This document shows positions 13,237-22,499 of a stretch of 64,000 nt of DNA, one piece after another. The first letter of the stretch is position 1; each line of letters starts with the position of its first letter. A program made the translations under genes and the position numbers. Origin of the DNA: Lindgomyces ingoldianus (lineage: Eukaryota; Ascomycota; Dothideomycetes; Pleosporales; Lindgomycetaceae). The DNA is taken from assembly GCF_010093535.1 (NCBI RefSeq), contig NW_022985183.1, positions 980,051-1,044,050 on the forward strand, written 5' to 3'. The notes under the pieces are model-generated. The model did no database searches, was not told where the DNA came from, and saw only the letters and a program-made list of their open reading frames with translations.

Positions 13237-13933
13237 CCTCTAACTAAACGCCATGCGTGCGCGCCAGCTCTAATAGTAGTCTGTATAGATGTCCAGCCTG
13301 TTAATAATTAGGACTTGCCTTTTATACAGTTATTAATCTTAGGCGTGCGTTTAGTGTAGTAACATTTAGGCGTTGTTAGGGGTGTCTTAAAGGTCTCTTG
13401 CTATTAGAGTAGCAGAGGTGATTTAAGGCATTATTAAGAGTAATTTAGTAGTTAATTAAGGTCTATTAGGACATGTTACTATAGATTAACTCTAAATTAG
13501 GTAGGGTATAGCTTTAGGTCCTACAGAAGCGGGTTTAGCTGTTAACATAGATTGTTAATTAACTCTAGGGGGCTTGCCTTAGCTAGAGCGTATTTTAATT
13601 CTAGAATTAGAGGGTAGTTAGTTAGACATTAGCAGTTGCTTCTAATTCTAATAAGTTATTAGTAGTCTCTAAGTTTCTACCTTAGCGCCTCTTTGTAACT
13701 TTTCTAAAGGCAATTTTAATTGCAGGGGATAGAAAGTTCTAAACCTAAAGGCTTTAGTTATCTAAAGGTTAATAAGATCTAGTCTATAAACTAAATAGTT
13801 TAATATAATAGTGTGTAAGTATTATAACCTAAACTAAATTAGACATGTCTTAGAGCTTAGACGTAGTTAAATAAATAATTAGTGCAATATTATAATAAAG
13901 CTGTTACTAGCAAAAGCAAGTTTTCTAATATAA

Positions 13934-14232
13934 TGTAACAGCGTAGGCAAGATAATAGGTCTAAATGCAGTAGAAATCCACTTAGAGGCATATAGAAGTG
14001 CGTAGGAACTTAGAACCTAGGAATGCCATTAACACCTATAGGCCTTGTACAAAAGGATATTAGAATACTACTAAGCTAGCTACAGGGGCAAGGTGCGACT
14101 AAATACATAAGGGAATAGGGGTACAGCAGGGGGCAGGGCAGAGTCGGGGCCAGGTCGAGGTCGGGGCCGATACAAGGGCCTTCCGGAGGTTCCGGGCGAC
14201 TCGAGATGGAACGATTCATGAGGATCGTTACA
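13934..14232 (-). repeat. Gypsy-B LTR, right (5' LTR) of the deleted copy
   Basis: 299 bp. The outer right part (about 14120-14232) is GC-rich and intact (for example gtcggggccaggtcgaggtc), while the left inner part is mutated, the mirror image of the left LTR. Confidence 0.85.
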
Positions 14233-14380
14233 CTAACTACACAATATATTATCTTTAGAATTTAAGACCTATCTAAGACAGGCCTAATCTTATACTATAC
14301 TAAATTCTAGCTAATTATGTTGTGTTGTTATTAAGCTCTAGCTATAGAGATAATTGGCCTAATTAGCTACTTAGCCACAA

Positions 14381-14641
14381 CTTAACTAGCTGTTATCTAA
14401 GAACTCTAAGGATCTAGAAGCTGTCTTAGACTAGCTCTATTAGGGAGCCTGCAAAATTTTAGGAGATCTAGGCCGCTAGTTGTTAAGCTACATAGTAGGC
14501 TAGAGATATCGCGATCGCTCCTATGTCTACAGCTTAACTAGCTGTTGTCTAAGGACTCTAAGAATCTAGAAGCTGTCTTAGACTAGCTCTATTAGAGATC
14601 CTGTAAAATTCTAGGGGATTTAGTCTACTAGTTGTTAAGTT
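14381..14641. repeat. Direct tandem repeat, about 152-bp period
   Basis: The word cttaactagctgtt starts at 14381 and again at 14533, and about 110 bp after each start are nearly identical (including tctagaagctgtcttagact). One and a fraction units. Function unknown; it lies in eroded repeat sequence between the gypsy-B relic and 15065. Confidence 0.6.
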
Positions 14642-15065
14642 CTAGTTAGGAGGGCAATACTGTTAACCTAAAATTAGGGTATAGATAGGTTAAAGTTCTG
14701 CGCGCGTTTAGATTTTCTCTACTAATAATAGTTAGAATCTAGTAAAAAAATATACTATTTTATAGCTACAGCTTGTCTCTACATTCTATTAAATTATAAG
14801 CCTATTTAGCTATATAGTAGTAGAGATATTGTAAATCTAATTCTGTTGTTAAGCTCTAAAAGTAGCTTACTCTATAGAAGAAATTACAAAAGTCTCTTAG
14901 ACAGCTGAGAAGAGAAACGCTACTAACAAGGGTTAGAAACTGCTAACCCCTAGGCTATACTCTATTTAGAGTAGTATGGTGGTTTGTGCATCCTCGGTTC
15001 TCTCCTCACCGGCTAAGCTAGCTGAGATAAGATGTTTACTTGTCTTAGCAGGGCCAACTATACAA

Positions 15066-15274
15066 CCCCCTCCCATGAACGAGCTAAACCGCGCGTACAG
15101 GCGCACGAGTCTTAAATGCTTTTAAAATGCTATTTTCTATGTAAAATACATACAAATAAGCATGGTATTGTCACATTGTCTTACTACTTTGTATGTCCCC
15201 CTTTAGCCTAGATGACTGCCTAACAACGCTCTCTTATTAACTTTATGTACTTGTTGTAGTTACTTAAGGAAAAT
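15066..15274. other. AT-rich spacer, nothing recognised
   Basis: No open frame and no match to other parts of the window that I could see. Confidence 0.4.
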
Positions 15275-15905
15275 TGTTACAATATCTTACCTTAACTTTC
15301 CTATTACTAGGTGCCTTCTTCTAGTAACTAGCCTTAATAGTTTAGAGTAGAAGAGGAGAGGAGATGAAGGGTTTGAAAAGGGGTAGGTTTTCCTGTAGCT
15401 TTAACTTACAGCAGTGCGTAGAGGGTGTACAGTCCTCTGTACTATCCTTGTGTAGCGTAGAAGAGGTAGGGGAAGGGAATAAAGAGTAGGAGTAAGATAA
15501 CTAATATGTTTATACTATTATAAATAGAATAATAGTCTTTACACGCTTTTAGTTAGAAAAAATATTAAGTATATTGCTATATCTAAGACTGTGTTCTAAA
15601 GTGAAGAATAACTACAACCTTCTACTAGAGGTAGGAGGTTAAGACTATATACCGACAGGTGGTCGCAGACTTCTCTAGAGTGGTCGCTACCTAACTCTGC
15701 AACCACTCTGCTAAGTCTTGCGATCACCTAGAGTGGTTGCAGACTTTCCTAGGGTAGTTGCAACCTAACTTTACAACCACTCTGCTAAGTCTTGCAACTA
15801 CTCTTCTAATCCCTAGTATACGCTATACCTGTTCTAGGGCGTCACGTGATCTCTGTAGGCTGTGCTCTTACTAGCATTAGTTTGTTGTTCCTCTGTAGAG
15901 TTAGA
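15275..15905 (+). mobile_element. Repeat family Y, copy Y1
   Basis: A dispersed repeat of about 0.6 kb shared with 55068-55607 (same strand) and, inverted, 42100-42790. Shared landmarks are tgctaggtg/ttactaggtgccttct near the left end, ggtgtacagtcct in the middle, and a cacgtgatct...gctgtg block near the right end. It includes a 74-bp tandem duplication at 15659-15806 (gtggtcgcagac at 15659, gtggttgcagac at 15733). No coding capacity. Class unknown (an LTR or a non-autonomous element). Confidence 0.6.
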
Positions 15906-16199
15906 GACCTGAATGTTTCTCTAGCCTAACTAGTAGTTGTTAGCAGAGCTTGCTCTGTTTATTATATTCAAGTTTGCAGAACGAAAAGTTAAGCAGAATC
16001 TCCTCTTTTTAGACGCGCTAGTTAGTTATAATTTCTTTAGATAAACTCTAGTAATGCTAGTTCTCTATCACCTTATGTATTTCTTACATTCTTTTTTAAA
16101 AAAAATGTATAGCTAATATAAGTGCACCTATATGTTAATTTGCATGCAGTTTGCTCTAGCATGCGTTGTGTAAATTATGGTTAGTTGCGTCTGTTCCAC
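15906..16199. other. AT-rich spacer with a short palindrome
   Basis: No gene. A small palindrome, agcagagcttgctctg (about 15953-15968), resembles the palindrome near 37970 (agcggagcaagctccgct), so both may mark ends of one repeat family. This is only a suggestion. Confidence 0.35.
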
Positions 16200-16680
16200 C
16201 TCTCTAGCTACATCGGTGTGTCGGGATTGGCATTAGAGCCACATTGGGATTGGCATCAGCCACATTGGTGTGTCGAGGATTGGCAGTTGCTCACACACCT
16301 TAGTTGCTTACTTTTGCCAAGACCACACTACAACAAACTCTATTATAGCCTATAACAACCCCCTCTAGCACTATATAGTACAGTACAGCCTAGAATATTA
16401 TTTAGATACTACTTCTACTTCTTGCTTACACGTTTGCGCGTTATGCCTAGTCTAATTGCACTGTTTGCAGCGTCTTTAAGATTGCTCACCTACACTAGCT
16501 TGCACCTGCTTCTTTGCATTCTTCCTGTTACTAGGCGCCCTAATCTCCTTTAGAGCTGTTAAAGCGCAGGCCTTTCTAAATGTAGCTACCTTATTAGCTG
16601 CTTAAAGCTTAGTAATTTCCTATTACGCTAACACTAGCTTATGCGTAATTATTGCTACTCTTTTTTTGTTTTTTTTCTAG
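16200..16680 (-). mobile_element. Fot1-like transposon fragment T7 with a rearranged end
   Basis: From about 16287 the sequence (ttgctcacacacc...gcttacttttgccaagacc...ctagcactatatagtacagt) matches the left end of the transposon at 46231-48049 for roughly 350 bp. The outermost TIR bases are missing; in their place stand short repeats of a gattggcat / ccacattgg word (16213-16283). Less RIP-mutated than the other copies. Confidence 0.6.
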
Positions 16681-17396
16681 AGGCATTACTCCTCTAGAAC
16701 CCTCTCTATACGTAGAGCTACTTGCAACACAACTAATATCTACTAGGGATTGCTGCCTGCTGCTGTAATTTACTGTAGTTTGCTGCAATTCGCTACAATT
16801 TACTTTATGCATTTCCTAACGCTGCTAGGTAATCTCTTACTAACACCTCTACGCATCAGCCTATTATATTTCAACAGCAGTTGAAGAAGCAAAACTAGCA
16901 GTTGTGCAAGCAAAACAGCTTGTTAAGGTATTACATGTACTATATTAATCTTTGCGGCGATAGAGGGGCAGAGGCAGAGGCAGAGGCAAAGGCAGCCCTA
17001 GAGCTCCCTAGCACTCTAAGAAATTCCTGCAGAGGCAACAAACTACACAAGCTACAGCTCTACAACTAGGGCTTTAATGCCAAAACAATTAAATTAAAGA
17101 TATTAGGTAGAAGTATTAGACGTAGCGTGGCAATATTAGGCGGTGAAAGGAACAGGTGCAACGCTGGAGACCGCAAGGTGCAAAGAAGAGAAAGACTATT
17201 GCAGGGGCAGGAAAGTGTTAAGAGCTAGGGCTAGAACGTGTTCTTTTAACTACAGCTAATAATTAACTAATTTCTAAATAACTAATCTTAAATTTACATA
17301 AACTTTAAGTTTTAAAAAAGAAATTTTACCAACCTGATTAAAGCTAAGAATTAGCTAGCTATTATTTACTTTTAAGCAGGGGACCTTACTTGACAT
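16681..17396. other. Transition zone with low-level RIP, no supported gene
   Basis: Base composition lies between the AT block and the gene island. A hexamer repeat (GGCAGA, about 16972-16996) lies in a stretch that looks like eroded coding sequence on the plus strand (basic and arginine-rich in places), possibly a transposase tail, but no frame is long enough to support a call. Confidence 0.35.
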
Positions 17397-18010
17397 TAAC
17401 AGGATATGTCTAAATTACAGCAGCACATCCTCCGTTTGACGACATACTCATCTAATCTAGCCGAGATCATGGAGCTAGTTCTGTGAGGACAACATGTTGC
17501 TGGGTAACGTAGTTCACCGTACCGCTAGCTGATCTAATCAAAACCCCAAGTCGTAGACTCGTCGCCTTTAATGACTCCACGCTTCAAGGCTTTCTCCAAG
17601 TTGTGGGGCAAGAGATCCCCCTGTCGCTCCACCGTTGCGGGTTCCCAAGCACCGCGTGGACTGTATTAGGCTAAGATGAGCCGTAATATAGATCTTCGAA
17701 ATTAAACGTCAGTCCACGCTGCATCATCATTTGCTCTAGCAATTGCTCTCTACGATCGACGTTCATATGGATGCCTACACCGAGTCGGTACTTACATGCA
17801 AGTAATCTTGTCGCTCACTTCATTCCAGATCATGGCGGCCAGCAAAGTATATTACTTGACGACCAGCCCACTTCAGCCTAGGTGAAATCCATCAGCCTTC
17901 TGGCTGCAAGGAGGTTATAATACTCTCTCTCGCCCCGCAGAGACGAACATTCTTTCAATCCCCTACAACTGCTCGTTTACATTAGAAGTCTTCGAAGGGA
18001 GAGTGCAGGG
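17397..18010. other. Left edge of gene island and upstream region of the FAD oxidoreductase
   Basis: Composition changes to about half GC near 17397. No convincing gene. A TATA-like ggttataatactc at about 17913-17925 followed by a pyrimidine-rich tract (ctctctctcgcc) and caat words would suit a promoter for the gene starting at 18011. Confidence 0.45.
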
Positions 18011-19620
18011 ATGCTTTTCAAAAGAACCCAGGTTGGTGTGTACCTCTCACTCGCACCGCTAGCGTTGAACGCTGTCTGCTTGGATGTCTTGACGAGGGAT
18101 GTGATCGTTGTAGGAGGTGGTGCATCAGGAGCGCATGCTGCAGTGTGGCTGCGAGATAATGGAAAGAGCGTGGCTGTTATTGAGAAGCGAAATACATTGG
18201 TGAGTAGAATACACCACAGTTTCTGACCGTCTCCCGAGTCATGGGCATTTGCCATTTAAATTTCTTGTTCAACCATGATTATCAGACCATTGGCCCTCAT
18301 TTTGCACCAGCCAGCTTTTTATGCCTCCATAGCGACCTAAAATACTCTCTTGCGCCTTTCATGACCATTTTCACTAAGCGCTCATAGGGCGGTCATACAG
18401 CGGTATACCACGATCCCACCACAGGCCGCCCCATCAACATTGGAGTACAAGCCTGGATGGAATATCTGAACACCACTTCATTTCCTACCCGTATGGGGGT
18501 CTCCACCAACGGCTCTATGGCCTTTGGCTCTGTCACGACAAGGTACATCGATTTCCGCACTGGACTGCCAGTCGCGTATACTCCACCGGCCGACTCGGAT
18601 AAGAACGCGGCCATCAAGAAATATCTGGATTTGTGCGAGAAGTACGAGGGCCTTCTTATCCCAGGGTTCTTCAACTTCCCTTCTCCTGATAAGATCCCTG
18701 AGGACCTGACTATGAACTTTGGTCAATTTGTGGACAAGTACAACTTATCTGCCGCTGTACCCAGATTGTATGATGCTACCGTCATGGGCGTAGGTGACTT
18801 CATGAACGTGCCGACTCTCTACGTCATGCAAGCCTCTGGGGTCCCCATGGCACGTGGCTTGCTCGGTTTAGGCCGTGCAATTGTACCTCCAAGCGGGAAT
18901 TTGCATGAACTGTACGAGCGTGTGGCGGATTTTCTCGGCTCTGATGTACTATACTCGAGCACAGTGTCATCTTCTACCAGAACAGACAATAGAGTTTCTG
19001 TTATCGTCCGAAGTGCCAACGGTACCGAAACGAAGGTTACAGCGAAAAGGCTGCTCATCGCAATCGAACCTACCCTGATGAACATGGCACCGTTTGGTAT
19101 GGACGAAGATGAAGAAAACGTGTTTAGAACTTTAAAGTACACAACGGTGTATGCGGGTCTCGTCAAGCATCCTAGTCTTCAAAAGGGGACTGCGTATTCA
19201 AATATTGTTCTTGCTGCAGCGCCGAACAACTACTCCGTATACCCATCCATCGCCCAAGTTGGGAAGATAGGCCAACAAGTTGGCTCGAATGATCTCTTTT
19301 CCTTCACAGCCGTGGGAACTGATAAGGATAACTCTGAGAGTATGAAAGAACTAGTTAGGAAGGCCGTTGCCAGCATGGTCGCCCAGGGAACAATTCCAGA
19401 CACGAATGGCACTGTCAACTTTGAGGTGTTTGCAGATCATGGAGCGATACACTCTCGAGTGTCGACTGAGCAGCTAAAAGAAGGGTTTATTCAGAAGCAA
19501 CTGGTTTTGCAAGGAAAAAGGAGCACGTGGTACACTGGAGCAGCCTTCAGTTCGGGATACTCGACGGTTCTATGGGCGTACAATGAGCTCCTACTGCCAA
19601 AGATGGTTGAAGGGTTATGA
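18011..19620 (+). CDS. FAD-dependent oxidoreductase, secreted/ER type (amine oxidase or beta-cyclopiazonate dehydrogenase-like)
   Basis: Two exons, 18011-18199 and 18388-19620, give a 473-residue protein. The intron (188 bp) has donor GTGAGT and acceptor CATAG, is phase 0, and joins ...EKRNTL to GGHTAVYHDP. The N-terminus has basic residues then a hydrophobic stretch (VGVYLSLAPLALNAV), consistent with a signal peptide or membrane anchor. It is followed at residues 31-40 by the Rossmann dinucleotide-binding motif VIVVGGGASG with a downstream acidic end (VAVIEKR), typical of FAD binding. The C-terminal STWYTGAAFSSGYSTVLWAY fits the second flavin-contacting region of this superfamily. Several N-x-S/T sites are present. 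The known relatives are fungal flavoproteins related to beta-cyclopiazonate dehydrogenase and amine oxidoreductases. The substrate cannot be inferred, and no biosynthetic backbone gene lies nearby. It is the only fully ordinary-looking gene in the island and shows no frameshift. Confidence 0.85.
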
Positions 19621-19829
19621 GTGAAGTTATTACACTCGCAGAGGTCTAAGGTTTAGCATGTGATTCTGGGTGGATACAAAAGAAACAATTCTCTATATCT
19701 CTATGTCTTGAAGATTTCGGTGGACTAGGGATCTGACAGTACTGAAAAATGAAATGAGAATGCCGTGTCGACAGGTATATTATATCTACTCCCGCAAATG
19801 CAACTCCACAGGGCCTTAAATTGCAGTAT
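19621..19829. other. Spacer between convergent FAD oxidoreductase and RING remnant
   Basis: Likely 3' untranslated sequence of the two converging genes. Nothing else seen. Confidence 0.4.
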
Positions 19830-20335
19830 CTAAACCAATTGCCTCACTTCCCTCTTCTGGCACACCACTTTCCGACATTCCGGGCAAGCATTCCTCTTCC
19901 CCGAAATACCATTCACTCACTCACTGATACACTCATGAAAAACATGCCCACACTCAATGAGCTTCATGCAGCCGGTACCCATACTCTTCAAGCAGACCGT
20001 ACAGCTACCTTCCCGCGAAACGGCGTCCTGTAAACGCTCAGCAAAATCCAGGACATTGATCTCAGGCTCAACACCAACCAGATTCTCCACCTCCTCTGCA
20101 ACCCGATACTCCCCCCGATAAGCCGTCCTAACTTGGGCCTCGCCCTCAGCATCAAACAAGGCATCCTCAGCAGAATCCAGTGGGCATATCTACATCCTGC
20201 CTCAAGCCCGCGGCAACGAATTGAGCCAACTCAATCCTCACCGTCTCAGACCGATCCCCAAACCCAGCGTTTCCAACAGGAAGTAGTACGATTGATACTT
20301 TTGCTCCACCTACAATCACGTGAGGCAAACAAACG
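19830..20335 (-). pseudogene. RING-H2 finger protein remnant with premature stop and frameshift
   Basis: On the minus strand an open segment (IVGGAKVSIVLLPVG..., about 20330-20170) shifts frame around 20175-20185 into a segment that reads through CTVCLKSM, then LIECGHVFHECISE, where TGA (19919-19917) stops the frame. In the same frame the sequence continues with VNGISGKRNACPECRKVV to a TAG at 19832-19830. Together these supply the RING-H2 ligands C-x2-C...C-x-H-x2-H-x2-C...C-x2-C, split by the stop. The stop falls where RING fingers usually carry a tryptophan (C-I-x-x-W), so a TGG-to-TGA change is the simplest explanation. A RING finger would imply an E3 ubiquitin ligase, but this copy looks dead. 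A missed micro-intron or an assembly error is less likely. The upstream minus-strand ORF (20822-22091) may be the front half of the same gene. Confidence 0.6.
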
Positions 20336-20880
20336 TAACTACATTTTTAACTGTTACAATTTAATTAATAAGGCTTAAAAGTAAGCAGTATATAATTAAG
20401 GTAGACTTTTTTAAAGTTGCAGTCTCTAACGCGCGTGAGGGCTGGGGGAGCGTGTTTGTGCCACTATTTACGTGTTAGTGTAGCCTTAGGGCTTGCCCTG
20501 TACTACAACAACCTTAGACAACCTTATTATAGTAAAAGATAACAGTCCCTTGTATAAGGAGATAGCACAGAGCCTTTAGCAGGGGGAAAAGGACAGTTAC
20601 TTGTAACTGTAATTATCTCTTAGGCTCTATAATTAAAGCTTTGCAACTCTAGAAGAACTAGCTACGTTATAAGGTTGTTTTTAGTAAATTAAATAACCTT
20701 ACGTGCTATAGTAAGAGTAAGGGGGACCCTGCTACTCTAAAAGCTTTAACAGTTATGTTATAACTTTTAGTAAAAAGTTAAGAAGTACAAGCAGCTTTAA
20801 TTAAACTGTAACTTAATTGTATTAACCCCTGCTGTTAGGTGAAGCAAACAAAAGTATATGATAAGTGAGACGTAACTTGT
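20336..20880. mobile_element. AT-rich RIP-like insertion inside the gene island
   Basis: About 0.5 kb with the base composition of the flanking repeat blocks, abruptly bounded by GC-normal coding remnants. Similar words occur in direct orientation at its two sides (gtgaggcaaacaaacgta near 20323 and gtgaagcaaacaaaagta near 20837). No coding capacity and no match seen elsewhere in the window. It may be a small non-autonomous element or inserted repeat-derived DNA. Confidence 0.5.
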
Positions 20881-22091
20881 CTAGAAAGCCTGAGTCGAAT
20901 CGTACTACTTCCTGATGGAAACGCTGCCCAAACCCCTTAGGCCTATAAAACGCACTCCTCCGCGCCTCCATATCTCCAGGCTTTTCAAATACCCTTTCGT
21001 CCACCTTACGAATCGTCCCGTGCGGATCCGCTTCCCCTGCCGTCGCCGCACTCAAAATCCCCTCATACACCGCAAACCCCAGACTGGCCAAATGCGTATG
21101 CTTGGCATGCCTCAGCTCCCACGCCACGGCCCACACCGTCGGGAACGCGCCGCGAAAGTTCGAGGCTGCGAAGTCTGGCTTGATGCGCGCCGGTATCTGC
21201 GTACTAAAACGGGCCCTCGAGTTCCCGGAAGAACTGCGCGAGGGTGGGCACGTGGACGCGGATCCAGACACGGGCAATTTCGACGCCCATGCGGATGAAG
21301 AGGCGAAGCACGCTTGCGATTGCTCCGCTGCGGGGACCGCGGGCTAGTGGTGCGCCGTGTGGGTACTCGATTGGCTCGAGGTTGCCACCGTGGGCGCCGG
21401 TGAAGCTGTTGTCCGAGAATATGTCTACGCGGTGGTGTGTTGGAGCGTTTGTCATCGCGTATGGGTATTCGAGGTATTTCTTCAAGGCGGCATTGAGTTC
21501 TGGGATTTTGCTTGCGTTCGATTGGAGCGGATCCAGAAGGAGGTTCGGTTGGTGTGCTAGGTTGTTCGTCGGCTGGGGCGCGACGAGGAGGCGCAAGGTT
21601 TCGTGGTGGGCTGGAGTTGGGTTAAGGTCGAGGAGGGCACAGTTTAGGAGGAAGTGCTTTCCGGAGACTGCGAGCTCGTGCTTGCCAGTTGATGGAGATA
21701 CGTAGGGCATGACTTCCTCCAGACATATAAAGACCCCGTGAGTAGTGGACCATTTTTGGGGCAGGTATTGCCACAATCCAGCAATTTCTACGTGATTGAG
21801 GACCTTTTTAACATCCTGGGGGATTTTCCACCCCCTCATAAGATTACGGTACCAATTTTTCCAATCCCTGGCGCTATTTGTACCGAAATGCGCTTTTGTC
21901 AGTGGTAGAAGGATATAGGGATAAGCCAGCGGATTGGTTATGTCATACTTAAAACTACCGTGGGTAGTCTGGGCATAATACATGCCGGATAGAATCTTGT
22001 AGAAGAAAGTGAGTGCTATATGGAGGTGTCCAGGGTAGTCTAAGAAGTGCCGAAGAGCGGTAGCAAGCGGTTCGTAAGCGTCGCTAAACAT
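20822..22091 (-). pseudogene. Unrecognised conserved-looking protein, frameshifted and cut at its 3' end
   Basis: The first ATG of the minus-strand frame is at 22091 and the frame runs to a stop at 21204. The continuation lies in another frame (open from 21277 to 20822) that starts to look coding at about 21216 (ARFSTQIPARIK...). A single extra base in the run GGGCCC near 21214-21219 would explain the switch. The joined reading is about 420 residues, with WKNWYRNLMRGW, a leucine-rich middle and FYRPKGFGQRFHQ near the end. The last 20 or so codons run into the AT-rich insertion, so the natural C-terminus is lost. I do not recognise a domain. Because the RING remnant lies just beyond the insertion on the same strand, both could be parts of one gene encoding an N-terminal region of unknown function and a C-terminal RING finger. 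An upstream exon before 22091 cannot be excluded. Confidence 0.5.
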
Positions 22092-22223
22092 GGTCAACTT
22101 CCGAGCGTGGTAGCGCAATTGGAAAGGGGCCGGATGAGGGCGGTTGGGGTTGAGTATACAGATTTGCGTATATATGAGTGTCTACGATAGCGGCAGTAAT
22201 GATAACGAACAATGAAGGGCACG

Positions 22224-22403
22224 TCAATCCTTCCAAGCATTTCTTACATTATTCAACTTTGAAGTAATGCAGTGCACATCTAGCGCCTCTGTTAGTGAAT
22301 AGTCAACCACTGACAGAAATTTCGTCTTAGCAGTAGCCATCGGTAAGAAATTGACCAAGGACTCGACAGTGGGTAGCTGGTCGAGGGGTACTCCTGAAAG
22401 CAT
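22224..22403 (-). CDS. Short hypothetical ORF downstream of the CHAT gene
   Basis: A 59-codon frame from the ATG at 22403, starting MLSGVPLDQLPTVESLVNFL, on the same strand and about 95 bp past the stop of the CHAT gene. No motif, signal peptide or membrane segment. Length is within chance for this GC content. It could be an untranslated part of the CHAT transcript or a remnant exon. Confidence 0.2.
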   Translation of the reverse strand: MLSGVPLDQLPTVESLVNFLPMATAKTKFLSVVDYSLTEALDVHCITSKLNNVRNAWKD

Positions 22404-22499
22404 CAATCACGTACTGAGAGGTGCAGAGTACAGCAAGAAACATCCAACCACACCCAGCTAAATCTCCTCCCGTACATCATCCCCTACCACCCTATCCCG

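Larger units (their letters stand above)
1618..14232 (-). mobile_element. Gypsy-B LTR retrotransposon, internally deleted copy, carrying nested insertions
   Basis: Two 299-bp LTRs (1618-1916 and 13934-14232) begin TGTAACGGC and end GTTACA (RIP-altered in the left copy), flanked by the exact 5-bp target-site duplication CTAAC (1613-1617 and 14233-14237). The family matches the full-length element at 29253-36448. A CT-rich tract just inside the left LTR (1921-1927) fits a polypurine tract read on the minus strand. After removing the nested copia element only about 1.45 kb belongs to this copy, against 7.2 kb for the full-length one, so nearly all coding sequence was lost before or apart from the nested insertion. 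Confidence 0.85.
1190..15065. mobile_element. Possible inverted-repeat element hosting the nested stack
   Basis: The sequences just outside the gypsy-B relic resemble each other in inverted orientation. The block at about 1200-1460 (for example the word around 1350-1375 containing cttttgtaatttctt) matches the reverse complement of about 14750-15060 in several patches, including a shared ctgagataaga word. This suggests a roughly 1.25 kb DNA element with long imperfect inverted ends into which the 12.6 kb stack at 1618-14232 was inserted. Boundaries and class are uncertain because RIP has eroded both arms. Confidence 0.3.

Noticed and set aside
15640..15830. Possible CRISPR-like or satellite array
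   Set aside because: Only two units of 74 bp inside a dispersed eukaryotic repeat.
18478..19418. Antisense and alternate-frame ORFs over the FAD oxidoreductase
   Set aside because: Shadows of the main frame, with no motifs or plausible start context.
20400..20820. Possible tRNA or other Pol III gene in the AT-rich insert
   Set aside because: No cloverleaf, A box or B box could be recognised.
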